Shown piece after piece: positions 1-5,938 of a DNA stretch of 5,938 nucleotides. Location of the stretch: assembly GCA_903907185.1 (NCBI GenBank), contig CAIVND010000225.1, positions 1-5,938 on the forward strand. The letters run 5' to 3'. The position numbers and the translations under genes are program-made. The stretch's first letter is position 1; the number at the start of each line of letters is the position of its first letter. The notes below the pieces were generated by a model. It was not told the origin of the DNA. It was given only the letters and a program-made list of their open reading frames with translations, and did no database searches. Origin of the DNA: an uncultured Acidimicrobiaceae bacterium (GTDB lineage: Bacteria; Actinomycetota; Acidimicrobiia; Acidimicrobiales; Bog-793).

Positions 1-1
1 C

Positions 2-775
2 GATCCGAACCAATGCACCCTTTTTGTCCAAAGTCACATCCATGAACACTCCGAGATGACCTGGCTGCTCGAGTGCGTGGCCACTTACGGGGAACTTCGC
101 CGGATGACCCAGTTCAAAGACAAAGGAGAGGGTCAGGAGTCTGTACGCGCGAGTCTTCTTACCTATCCGGTGTTGATGGCGGCCGATATTCTGCTCTACC
201 AGGCCGACCAGGTGCCGGTAGGTGACGATCAACGGCAACATCTTGAACTCACGCGAACAATCGCGAACCGATTTAACGGACGCTACCGTGAAGTTTTTAA
301 GGTTCCAGTTGCGGTCATTCCGCCCGTGGGTGCACGGATCATGGATCTTCAAAACCCCGAGCGAAAGATGTCCAAGTCCGTGTCGTCACCGCAGGGAACG
401 GTCAACATCACCGACCACCCAGATGAGATTGCCAAGAAGATTCGCCGCGCAGTTACTGACACCGATAATTCGGTCAGCTATGACCAGGAACATAAACCAG
501 GAATCTCCAATCTCCTGGAACTACTTGCCGCCACGACCAAACAAACACCTCAACAGCTGGCAACACAGTTCGAAACTTACGGTGCTCTCAAGGACGCGGT
601 AGCTTCATCACTCATAGACAGTTTGAAGGTATTGCAGAATCGGATGCAAGAGCTTCGAGATGACCCCGGTTATGTGAACAGCGCACTTCGAGAGGGTGCA
701 ACGAAAGCCCAAGAGATTGCCGCCCGCACACTAGCCGATGCCCAAGACGCAGTTGGCCTTCTTCCTCTTAACTAG
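2..775 (+). CDS. trpS: Tryptophanyl-tRNA synthetase, C-terminal part (5' end outside window)
   Basis: Cytoplasmic class I aminoacyl-tRNA synthetase that activates tryptophan with ATP and charges tRNA-Trp. The reading frame is open from base 2 through the stop TAG at 773-775 and gives 257 residues. It begins in the family-typical stretch 'TLFVQSHIHEHSEMTWLL', so the ATG at 56 is internal and not the start. The fragment then carries GEGQ, the 'YPVLMAADILLYQAD' helix, 'VPVGDDQRQH' and the KMSKS ATP-binding loop (bases 365-379, fragment residues 122-126). The following 'SPQGTV', 'AVTDTD' and 'KPGISNLL' segments resemble actinobacterial TrpS. Family members are about 330-340 residues, so some 75-80 residues, including the N-terminal HIGH-like signature, lie upstream. 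It is the only plus-strand gene here and converges on the M50 protease gene. No truncation or frameshift is seen within the window. Confidence 0.97.
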   Translation, partial: DPNQCTLFVQSHIHEHSEMTWLLECVATYGELRRMTQFKDKGEGQESVRASLLTYPVLMAADILLYQADQVPVGDDQRQHLELTRTIANRFNGRYREVFKVPVAVIPPVGARIMDLQNPERKMSKSVSSPQGTVNITDHPDEIAKKIRRAVTDTDNSVSYDQEHKPGISNLLELLAATTKQTPQQLATQFETYGALKDAVASSLIDSLKVLQNRMQELRDDPGYVNSALREGATKAQEIAARTLADAQDAVGLLPLN

Positions 776-835
776 CAAACCGTTGCGCTAGCAGCGTCAG
801 AGCTCAGAGAGATACAAGCTGGCTCCCGAGGAGAG

Positions 836-1633
836 TTAACCGAGGCCGACGACGGACTCCCACAGATTTATCGAGTGCGAAAAGAGCGACTGCAAAGCGC
901 CAGGTGCAAGATAGATAAATGCAAAGACAATGATGATCGAGTACATCCTCAATCGGTAGTAGCCCGGAAGCATTGAGGCGGGGAGAAAACGCTCAAGTAA
1001 GACCGAACCATCGAGCGGAGGAATCGGAATCAGATTAAATACGGCGATCACGATGTTTGTGAATCCAACCAAAAGCAGGATCTGATCGAGTATCGGCCAT
1101 TGTTGAGTTGGCAGGCTGTAAAGAAAGGGGAAATTGCCAGTCGTTCGAAGCAAAAATCCGGCAATAAGTGCGATCACGATATTCACTGCTGGTCCAGCGA
1201 GACTCACCAGGATCGTCTGGTTACGAGGGTTGCGGAGGCGATTCGTATTCACCGGTACCGGCTTGGCCCACCCAAAGGCCGAGACTCCAGCAAGAACGAG
1301 CACGAAAGGTACCAATACGGTGCCGATGGGATCGATGTGGCGAACTGGATTCAACGAGAGACGGTGGGCATCCTTCGCGGTGGAATCACCACACCAGTAG
1401 GCAACCACTCCGTGTGAGACCTCGTGGATGATGATCGTAGGAATGAGGATGAGAAGGTAGAGAAACGTCTGCCCAGTGATGACATGGTGGCGAGAGAGCT
1501 CAGCAATGATTGCGACAAAAACAACTGCACCACCGAGTACCCAAGGCCCATAGTGATTGAGGTAGGAACGCTGACTTACCGACAGGGGTGGCATAGGGCT
1601 TAGAACTTTGAGATACGGGACTGATCCCGACAT
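836..1633 (-). CDS. M50 (site-2-type) intramembrane zinc metalloprotease
   Basis: Predicted multi-pass membrane metalloprotease of 265 residues. The zinc motif HExxH is present as HEVSH (H70, E71, H74) inside a hydrophobic helix. The third zinc ligand is probably D208 in 'PPLDGS', following 'FNLIPIP'. The intervening 'GWAKPVPVN' and 'RNPR' plus 'SLAGPAVNI' are typical of small M50B proteins. Hydrophobic segments lie near residues 31-47, 56-80, 102-122, 138-162, 181-205 and 230-250. It is too short for a PDZ or CBS domain, which argues against an RseP/Rip1-type sigma-factor protease. The substrate is unknown. It follows xerD on the same strand after about 69 bases and is the last gene of the minus-strand block. 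The start is uncertain: neither the ATG at 1633 nor the in-frame ATG at 1594 has a clear Shine-Dalgarno, and an in-frame stop lies just upstream at 1657-1655. Confidence 0.92.
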   Translation of the reverse strand: MSGSVPYLKVLSPMPPLSVSQRSYLNHYGPWVLGGAVVFVAIIAELSRHHVITGQTFLYLLILIPTIIIHEVSHGVVAYWCGDSTAKDAHRLSLNPVRHIDPIGTVLVPFVLVLAGVSAFGWAKPVPVNTNRLRNPRNQTILVSLAGPAVNIVIALIAGFLLRTTGNFPFLYSLPTQQWPILDQILLLVGFTNIVIAVFNLIPIPPLDGSVLLERFLPASMLPGYYRLRMYSIIIVFAFIYLAPGALQSLFSHSINLWESVVGLG

Positions 1634-1702
1634 TGGCGCATTTTGCCAGCCTAGTTAGTGGGCTCATCAAAGATGCTGCGCGTAGTTCAAGGGCGAGATC
1701 TA

Positions 1703-2635
1703 CTACTTGGCCATCCTTGCCCGCGGATGTGCCGCGAGATATGCCCGTCGAAGGTGATCACCAGAGACCTTGGTGTAGATCTGCGTTGTCGTGATTGAGG
1801 CGTGACCAAGAAGCTCCTGAACGACACGTATGTCCGCACCGTGATCGAGAAGGTGGGTCGCAAAACTATGGCGGAGCACATGCGGTGAGACCTTGTCCGC
1901 AAGTCCCGCTCGTTCTGCCGCCTGATGGATTGCCACCCATGCTGCCTGACGGTTCAGTCGTCTACCACGCGAGGAGAGGAAGACAGCCTCCATGTCTCCT
2001 CGGTGTTGCCACTGGCGCGGGACGAAATTTGGACGCCCTCCCGGGCCGTACCACTCACCAAGAGCATTGAGGGCATGGCTACCAACGGGAACGATACGTT
2101 CCTTCGAACCCTTACCAAATGCTCGCAGCAGGCTTGCATCAATATCGATGTCGCCGATCGAAAGGTTTACGAGCTCAGAGATGCGGAGCCCGGTTGCGTA
2201 GAGAAGTTCCAAGATCGCGCGATCGCGAAGTGCGTGGGTGTCCTCTCCCTTTGTCGCGTCGAGAAGCCTCGTAATCTCGCTCTCGCTTAGCGCCTTTGGG
2301 ATCGAACTTGGGATCTTTGGCGCCTCAACATCGACTGTTGGATCTACGGACATGCCGCGCTCTTCGACACAGAAGAGATGAAGGCCACGGATCGCTGCAA
2401 GTGCGCGTGCCTGAGAGGACGAGCGAAGCCCGGCGGCTCGAAGAAATCCAAGGTAGTTGTCGATATCCGCACTGGTCACGGTCGACAGGGTCAGTCCTTT
2501 TTCTGTGATGAACTGCTCATAAGAGGAGAGATCGTGCCGATAGGCGATGATCGAATTCTTCGACCGACCCCGCTCAACGAGAAGGAACGAGAGAAACTCT
2601 TCGCCATCGCGGCTTAGTTCGAAAGTTTGCGCCAT
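1703..2635 (-). CDS. xerD: Tyrosine recombinase XerD
   Basis: Site-specific recombinase of 310 residues that, with a XerC partner, resolves chromosome dimers at dif during division. The N-terminal SAM-like DNA-binding domain spans about residues 6-95 ('SIIAYRHDLSSYEQFI'). The catalytic domain spans about 115-300. All catalytic residues of the family are visible: R151 ('ATGLRISEL'), K175 ('GKGSKER'), H252 and R255 ('HVLRHSFATHLL'), H278 ('LLGHAS') and the nucleophile Y287 ('TTTQIYTKV'). Length and the C-terminal 'HLRRAYLAAHPRA' fit XerD better than XerC or a phage integrase. The neighbourhood (recN, pyrG, Nudix, then xerD) is also the actinobacterial xerD context. The ATG at 2635 lies 8 bases after the Nudix stop and has no good Shine-Dalgarno, so translation probably depends on coupling. 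XerC rather than XerD is the main alternative. Confidence 0.95.
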   Translation of the reverse strand: MAQTFELSRDGEEFLSFLLVERGRSKNSIIAYRHDLSSYEQFITEKGLTLSTVTSADIDNYLGFLRAAGLRSSSQARALAAIRGLHLFCVEERGMSVDPTVDVEAPKIPSSIPKALSESEITRLLDATKGEDTHALRDRAILELLYATGLRISELVNLSIGDIDIDASLLRAFGKGSKERIVPVGSHALNALGEWYGPGGRPNFVPRQWQHRGDMEAVFLSSRGRRLNRQAAWVAIHQAAERAGLADKVSPHVLRHSFATHLLDHGADIRVVQELLGHASITTTQIYTKVSGDHLRRAYLAAHPRARMAK

Positions 2636-2643
2636 GGAGGGCG

Positions 2644-3216
2644 TTAGCTTCCGAGACGTGCTGCCAATACCCGCTCGGCACAGGTGACCGCGATGATGGA
2701 CTTCGCATCGATGATCTCACCATTACGAACCAACCGCCAAAAATCGTGGAGCGGGATCGGGACGATCGACATGTACTCCTCTTCGATGCCATGCGCATCT
2801 GGTGTCACCGAGGTGAGGCCTTCGGCGAGGAAAGCTGTCGTCGTCTCGTCAGTAAAGCCCGGCGAGTTCAAAAATGAACCGAGTTCAGTCCAACGCGTAG
2901 CCCTTCGACCGACCTCTTCTTCGAGCTCACGCGAGGCTGCGAGGGCAACTGGTTCGTCTTCGATGTCGAGCTTGCCTGCGGGGATCTCGAGCAGAAAGGC
3001 GTCGATCGCCGCTCGATATTGACGAACCATCAAGATTGATGGGCTCTCACCTTCAAGGGCAACCACGCATACCGCTCCTGGATGCCGAATAATCTCGCGT
3101 TCAAAGGTGTACCCCTTGGGATCGAGAAACGTGCCGGTCACCAACCGGAAAAAGAAACCCTCGTGGCGGACCCGCTCACCAAGAAAACGGAAACCATTGA
3201 GATTAGAAGGGGACAT
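2644..3216 (-). CDS. Nudix hydrolase, ADP-ribose pyrophosphatase type
   Basis: Predicted cytoplasmic Mg-dependent hydrolase of 190 residues that would cleave ADP-ribose or a related nucleoside diphosphate sugar. The Nudix box begins at G81 in 'EIPAGKLD' and continues through E88 to 'RELEEEVG' (R96-G103). It has one residue more than the classic G-x5-E spacing, as I recall for actinobacterial ADP-ribose hydrolases. The 'LNSPGFTDE' segment puts a proline (P119) 16 residues after G103, a mark of the ADP-ribose group. The frame stays open to an ATG at 3372, but the first 52 residues of that version lie inside pyrG and look unlike Nudix sequence. The ATG at 3216 is preferred: it has GAGG three bases upstream, gives the usual 190-210 residue length, and overlaps the pyrG stop by 14 bases. 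Substrate choice is inferred from motifs only. Confidence 0.9.
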   Translation of the reverse strand: MSPSNLNGFRFLGERVRHEGFFFRLVTGTFLDPKGYTFEREIIRHPGAVCVVALEGESPSILMVRQYRAAIDAFLLEIPAGKLDIEDEPVALAASRELEEEVGRRATRWTELGSFLNSPGFTDETTTAFLAEGLTSVTPDAHGIEEEYMSIVPIPLHDFWRLVRNGEIIDAKSIIAVTCAERVLAARLGS

Positions 3217-4852
3217 GTGCCTCGATCTCAAAAAGATGAGGCGTTCGCTCTCGAGCCCTTTCCAACCCAGCAGTAACCAGCTCGCGAAAGAGTGGATGTG
3301 GACGATCGGGTCGACTCTTAAACTCCGGATGCGCCTGCGTGCCAACCCAGAATCGATGGCCGGGCAGCTCAATGAACTCTACAAGCCGCTCGTCGGGTGA
3401 GACCCCGGTGAGACCAAGACCCGCGTCCTCGAGGCTTTGACGAAATCGATTATTGACCTCGTAGCGGTGTCGGTGCCGTTCGGTCACTGTGGTCGCGCCG
3501 TAGATCTTGGCGACCTGAGAGTCCGGCTTCAAACGGGCAACGTGAGCGCCCAAACGCATCGTTCCACCCATGTTGACAATGTCGATCTGATCATCCATCA
3601 ATGCGATCACTGGATATTCAAGGGCATCGCCAAACTCTGTGGAGTTTGCCCCGGTCATTTGAGCGACTGAACGCGCAAAGTCGATCACCATGACCTGCAG
3701 GCCAAGGCAGATTCCGAGACAGGGAAGGTTATTCTCTCGTGCATATTTTGCGGCTGCGATCTTGCCCTCTACTCCACGTTCGCCAAATCCACCCGGGATC
3801 ACGATTGCGTCGAGGTTGTCGAGGTCGGCTGAAACATCGGCATCGATAAATGACTCAGCCTGAACCCATTCGATCTCCACGCGCGCGCCAAGGGCAAATC
3901 CACCGTGGCGAAGGGATTCCACAACCGAAAGATAGGCATCGGGCATATTGATGTATTTTCCAATAATTCCTACGCGCACACGCTCGTCTGCCTCGTGAAC
4001 CCGGCGCACAAAATCCTCCCATGCGCTGAGATCTACCTCGCGACCGGGTTCTTCAAGATTGAGAATCTGACAGACCGTGGCATCGAGACCCTCTCCATGA
4101 AGGAGTAGCGGAATCTCGTAGATACTGGATGCGTCGACGGCTGAGACCACTGCATTGATTGGGACGTCGCAGAGTAGCGAGATTTTTCGCTTCAACTCAT
4201 CGCTGATTGGATGGTCGCTACGACAGACAATGACGTCTGGCTGGATGCCTCGTCCTCGAAGCTCAGTGACCGAGTGCTGCGTTGGCTTTGTCTTTTGTTC
4301 TCCAGAGGGAGCGAGATACGGTACAAGTGTGAGATGGATGTAGCAGACGTTTTCTCTTCCGACCTCGCGTCGAAACTGTCGGATCGCCTCGATAAATGGC
4401 ACGATCTCGATGTCGCCAACGGTTCCGCCGACCTCCACAATGAGGACATCAACCTCATCATCGGCCAATCGGAGGATCCTCTCCTTAATCTCATCAGTGA
4501 TGTGTGGGATCACCTGGACGGTGCGACCGAGGTAGTCCCCTCGGCGTTCCTTTTGCATCACCGAGCTATAGATCTGTCCCGTCGTAGCGTTCGATGCTCG
4601 AGGAAGGTTCTCATCGATGAACCGCTCATAGTGACCAAGATCAAGATCGGGCTCGCCACCATCTTCGGTAACGAACACCTCGCCGTGCTCAAACGGATTC
4701 ATCGTTCCAGGATCGAAGTTCAGGTAGGGATCGAGCTTGCACATACGTACCCGTAGACCACGGGCTTTCAGGAGTCGACCGAGCGAGGAGGCGGTAAGTC
4801 CCTTTCCGAGTGAACTCGAAACTCCACCAGTTACAAATACAAACTTCGCCAC
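3203..4852 (-). CDS. pyrG: CTP synthase (glutamine-hydrolysing)
   Basis: Makes CTP from UTP, ATP and glutamine, the last step of pyrimidine nucleotide synthesis; cytosolic, normally a tetramer. From the GTG at 4852 the protein is 549 residues, the usual length. The amidoligase domain (about 1-275) has the P-loop 'GGVSSSLGKG' (9-18), 'KLDPYLNFDPGTMNPFEHGE' and 'SVTELRGRGIQPDV'. The class I glutamine amidotransferase domain (about 290-535) has 'PGGFGERG', the nucleophile C382 in 'CLGICLGLQ', and the H508/E510 pair in 'GTQAHPEF'. An upstream ATG at 4891 would add 13 residues but has no ribosome site, whereas the GTG follows GGGAGG by 5 bases and begins the family-typical 'MAKFVFVTGG'. It lies about 82 bases after recN and overlaps the Nudix gene at its 3' end. 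The identification is secure; only the start is inferred. Confidence 0.98.
   Translation of the reverse strand: MAKFVFVTGGVSSSLGKGLTASSLGRLLKARGLRVRMCKLDPYLNFDPGTMNPFEHGEVFVTEDGGEPDLDLGHYERFIDENLPRASNATTGQIYSSVMQKERRGDYLGRTVQVIPHITDEIKERILRLADDEVDVLIVEVGGTVGDIEIVPFIEAIRQFRREVGRENVCYIHLTLVPYLAPSGEQKTKPTQHSVTELRGRGIQPDVIVCRSDHPISDELKRKISLLCDVPINAVVSAVDASSIYEIPLLLHGEGLDATVCQILNLEEPGREVDLSAWEDFVRRVHEADERVRVGIIGKYINMPDAYLSVVESLRHGGFALGARVEIEWVQAESFIDADVSADLDNLDAIVIPGGFGERGVEGKIAAAKYARENNLPCLGICLGLQVMVIDFARSVAQMTGANSTEFGDALEYPVIALMDDQIDIVNMGGTMRLGAHVARLKPDSQVAKIYGATTVTERHRHRYEVNNRFRQSLEDAGLGLTGVSPDERLVEFIELPGHRFWVGTQAHPEFKSRPDRPHPLFRELVTAGLERARERTPHLFEIEAHVPF
3217..3223 (-). promoter_or_regulatory. 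Weak ribosome site of the Nudix gene, inside pyrG
   Basis: On the minus strand GAGG (3223-3220) is followed by CAC and then the ATG at 3216-3214. The 3-base spacing is short. The site lies within the last codons of pyrG, so ribosomes finishing pyrG could re-initiate here. It supports the ATG at 3216 over the longer open frame starting at 3372. Confidence 0.45.
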
Positions 4853-4864
4853 TACATCCTCCCT
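4853..4864 (-). promoter_or_regulatory. Shine-Dalgarno site of pyrG, deciding a GTG start
   Basis: On the minus strand the sequence reads AGGGAGG, then ATGTA, then GTG. GGGAGG (4863-4858) is a strong ribosome site at 5 bases from the GTG at 4852-4850. No comparable site precedes the in-frame ATG at 4891. This fixes the pyrG start at GTG. The ATG inside the spacer (4857-4855) is followed at once by TAG and sits directly against the ribosome site, so it is not a usable gene start. Confidence 0.8.
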
Positions 4865-4934
4865 GATCTGCCCCCCTCCCGCTAGCTTCATTGAGAACTT
4901 CGAATCCGGATGCTGGGGAAATTATGAGGATTAA

Positions 4935-5938
4935 TTACCGGACGTTCCGCAGATTCAAGCGAACCTCAGCCAGGAGTTCTGCTGCGTGAACCTTTGCTGA
5001 CGGAGATTCAGGGTGTCCCGAGAGCATTCGAGCTAGTTCGCTCACTCGTAAGTCTCCCTCAACCGGGCTGACACGAGAGAGCGTTCGACCCTCCTCTTCG
5101 TACTTGTCGACGACCAGCTGATTATCAGCAAAGGCGGCCACTTGCGCAAGGTGGGTAACCACGATCACCTGATGGTGGCGACCCAGCTCGCGCAGCGCTC
5201 GACCGACAGCAATTGCGGCCTCTCCTCCAATTCCGGCATCGACTTCATCAAATATCAGAGTCGAAGGACCAGCACTTAATACGAGACGAAGTGCCAACAT
5301 TGCTCGAGCGAGCTCACCACCGGAGGCAACTTTGGAGAGCGCGAGTGCTGATTCGCCTCTATTTGCAGCAAAGAGAAAGCACACGTCATCGGCAATGCCT
5401 TCATCGGGTAGATCGATCACCAGGCGGGCACCGGTGAGCCCAAGCTCATGGAGGTGGGCTTCGACACGCTCCGCGAGTGGAACTGCAGCAAGGCGCCGAG
5501 CGTCCCCAACCGCATTTTCCGCTGCCATCAGCTTTGCCTCAGTCAGTTCTAAGTCGCGACGGTACTGAGCCCGAAGCTCATCGGAAGACTCCAGCTCCTT
5601 GATCCGTGCCTTCAGCTGTTCGCCAGCCTGAACGACGTCGGCGAGCGAAACCCCATGTTTTTTGATTAACCGGACAAATTCGGCCCGGCGCTGCCTAATC
5701 TCTCCGAGTCGTTCCGGATCCGACTCGAAACTGTCGATCGACTGTCGCAGCTCCGTTGCGACATCACTGAGTTCAGAACTCAGAGTCCTTAATCGCACAG
5801 CAAGGTGCGCTAACGGATCAAGCTCATTCACCGCTTCGATGGCCACGCCGAGAAGGTCGCTGACATTCTCTGACCGGTCGCCAACGAGGATCTCGTACGA
5901 TTCAGTTACTGCCTCTCTGAGGGCCACCGCATTTTGGA
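4935..5938 (-). CDS. recN: DNA repair ATPase RecN, C-terminal part (5' end outside window)
   Basis: SMC-like ATPase acting in recombinational repair of double-strand breaks. The 333 visible residues are the C-terminal half or slightly more of a protein that is usually about 550-590 residues. The first part, roughly residues 1-150, is charged and helical, consistent with coiled coil. The C-terminal ATPase lobe follows: 'LFAANRGE', the ABC signature 'KVASGGELARAM', Walker B 'LIFDEVDAGIGG' (bases 5238-5258 for LIFDEVD) and the switch histidine in 'VIVVTHLAQVAAFAD'. This order is diagnostic of RecN as opposed to RecF or SMC. The frame is open to the window edge, so the GTG at 5927 is an internal valine, and the Walker A half lies beyond the edge. 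The stop is TAA at 4937-4935. pyrG follows on the same strand, and co-transcription is likely but not shown. Confidence 0.97.
   Translation of the reverse strand, partial: QNAVALREAVTESYEILVGDRSENVSDLLGVAIEAVNELDPLAHLAVRLRTLSSELSDVATELRQSIDSFESDPERLGEIRQRRAEFVRLIKKHGVSLADVVQAGEQLKARIKELESSDELRAQYRRDLELTEAKLMAAENAVGDARRLAAVPLAERVEAHLHELGLTGARLVIDLPDEGIADDVCFLFAANRGESALALSKVASGGELARAMLALRLVLSAGPSTLIFDEVDAGIGGEAAIAVGRALRELGRHHQVIVVTHLAQVAAFADNQLVVDKYEEEGRTLSRVSPVEGDLRVSELARMLSGHPESPSAKVHAAELLAEVRLNLRNVR

Noticed and set aside
222..602. Second plus-strand frame (126 codons) inside trpS
   Set aside because: It overlaps trpS in another frame and has no family resemblance, while the trpS frame carries all the expected motifs.
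1703..2635. Tyrosine recombinase as a sign of an integrated mobile element
   Set aside because: Sequence, length and neighbourhood fit chromosomal XerD. No attachment-site repeats, tRNA gene or phage genes are nearby.
4211..4756. Long plus-strand open frame (181 codons) opposite pyrG
   Set aside because: It lies wholly antisense to a confidently identified gene, has no recognisable domain, and its residues mirror the pyrG codons. It is a shadow frame.
4871..4880. G-rich run (GGGAGGGGGG on the minus strand) upstream of pyrG as a CTP-sensing reiterative-transcription leader of the Bacillus type
   Set aside because: There are only about 20 bases between the run and the GTG, so no attenuator hairpin can fit, and no promoter is evident. 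It may act as an extra ribosome-binding stretch, but nothing supports more.
4853..4891. ATG at 4891 as the pyrG start
   Set aside because: It has no ribosome site and would add 13 residues absent from the family. The GTG at 4852 has a strong site and the canonical N terminus.
4921..4926. CATAAT on the minus strand as a -10 box for a pyrG promoter
   Set aside because: No convincing -35 element lies 16-18 bases upstream, and a single six-base near match is expected by chance.

Overview
The window is ordinary chromosomal housekeeping DNA. Four complete genes and two genes cut by the window edges fill almost all of it. The gene content and order (recN, pyrG, ADP-ribose-type Nudix hydrolase, xerD) match a conserved actinobacterial neighbourhood; Mycobacterium tuberculosis, for example, has recN, pyrG, a Nudix ADP-ribose hydrolase and xerD close together. 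Base composition looks moderate, roughly half G+C by eye, which is low for the phylum. An Acidimicrobiia-like actinobacterium is my best guess, but that is inference and not proven by the sequence.

Layout. The left end (2-775, + strand) is the C-terminal three quarters of tryptophanyl-tRNA synthetase. It converges on a minus-strand block that runs from the right edge to 836. In transcription order this block is: recN C-terminal half (5938-4935), pyrG (4852-3203), Nudix hydrolase (3216-2644), xerD (2635-1703) and an M50 site-2-type membrane protease (1633-836). pyrG and the Nudix gene overlap by 14 bases, Nudix and xerD are 8 bases apart, xerD and the protease are 68-69 bases apart, and recN and pyrG are separated by about 82 bases. 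This spacing suggests one operon or two closely linked units. All remaining gaps are under 100 bases, and no tRNA, rRNA, CRISPR array, insertion sequence or prophage was seen.

Roles. RecN (double-strand break repair) and XerD (chromosome dimer resolution) belong to chromosome maintenance. CTP synthase and the Nudix hydrolase belong to nucleotide metabolism. TrpS charges tRNA-Trp, and the M50 protease is an intramembrane metalloprotease of unknown substrate. The grouping looks like a conserved housekeeping cluster rather than a single pathway.

I found no novel system. The points most worth checking are a strong hand-counted excess of GATC sites, the start codons of pyrG, the Nudix gene and the protease, and the insertion of a protease and trpS next to the recN-xerD cluster.
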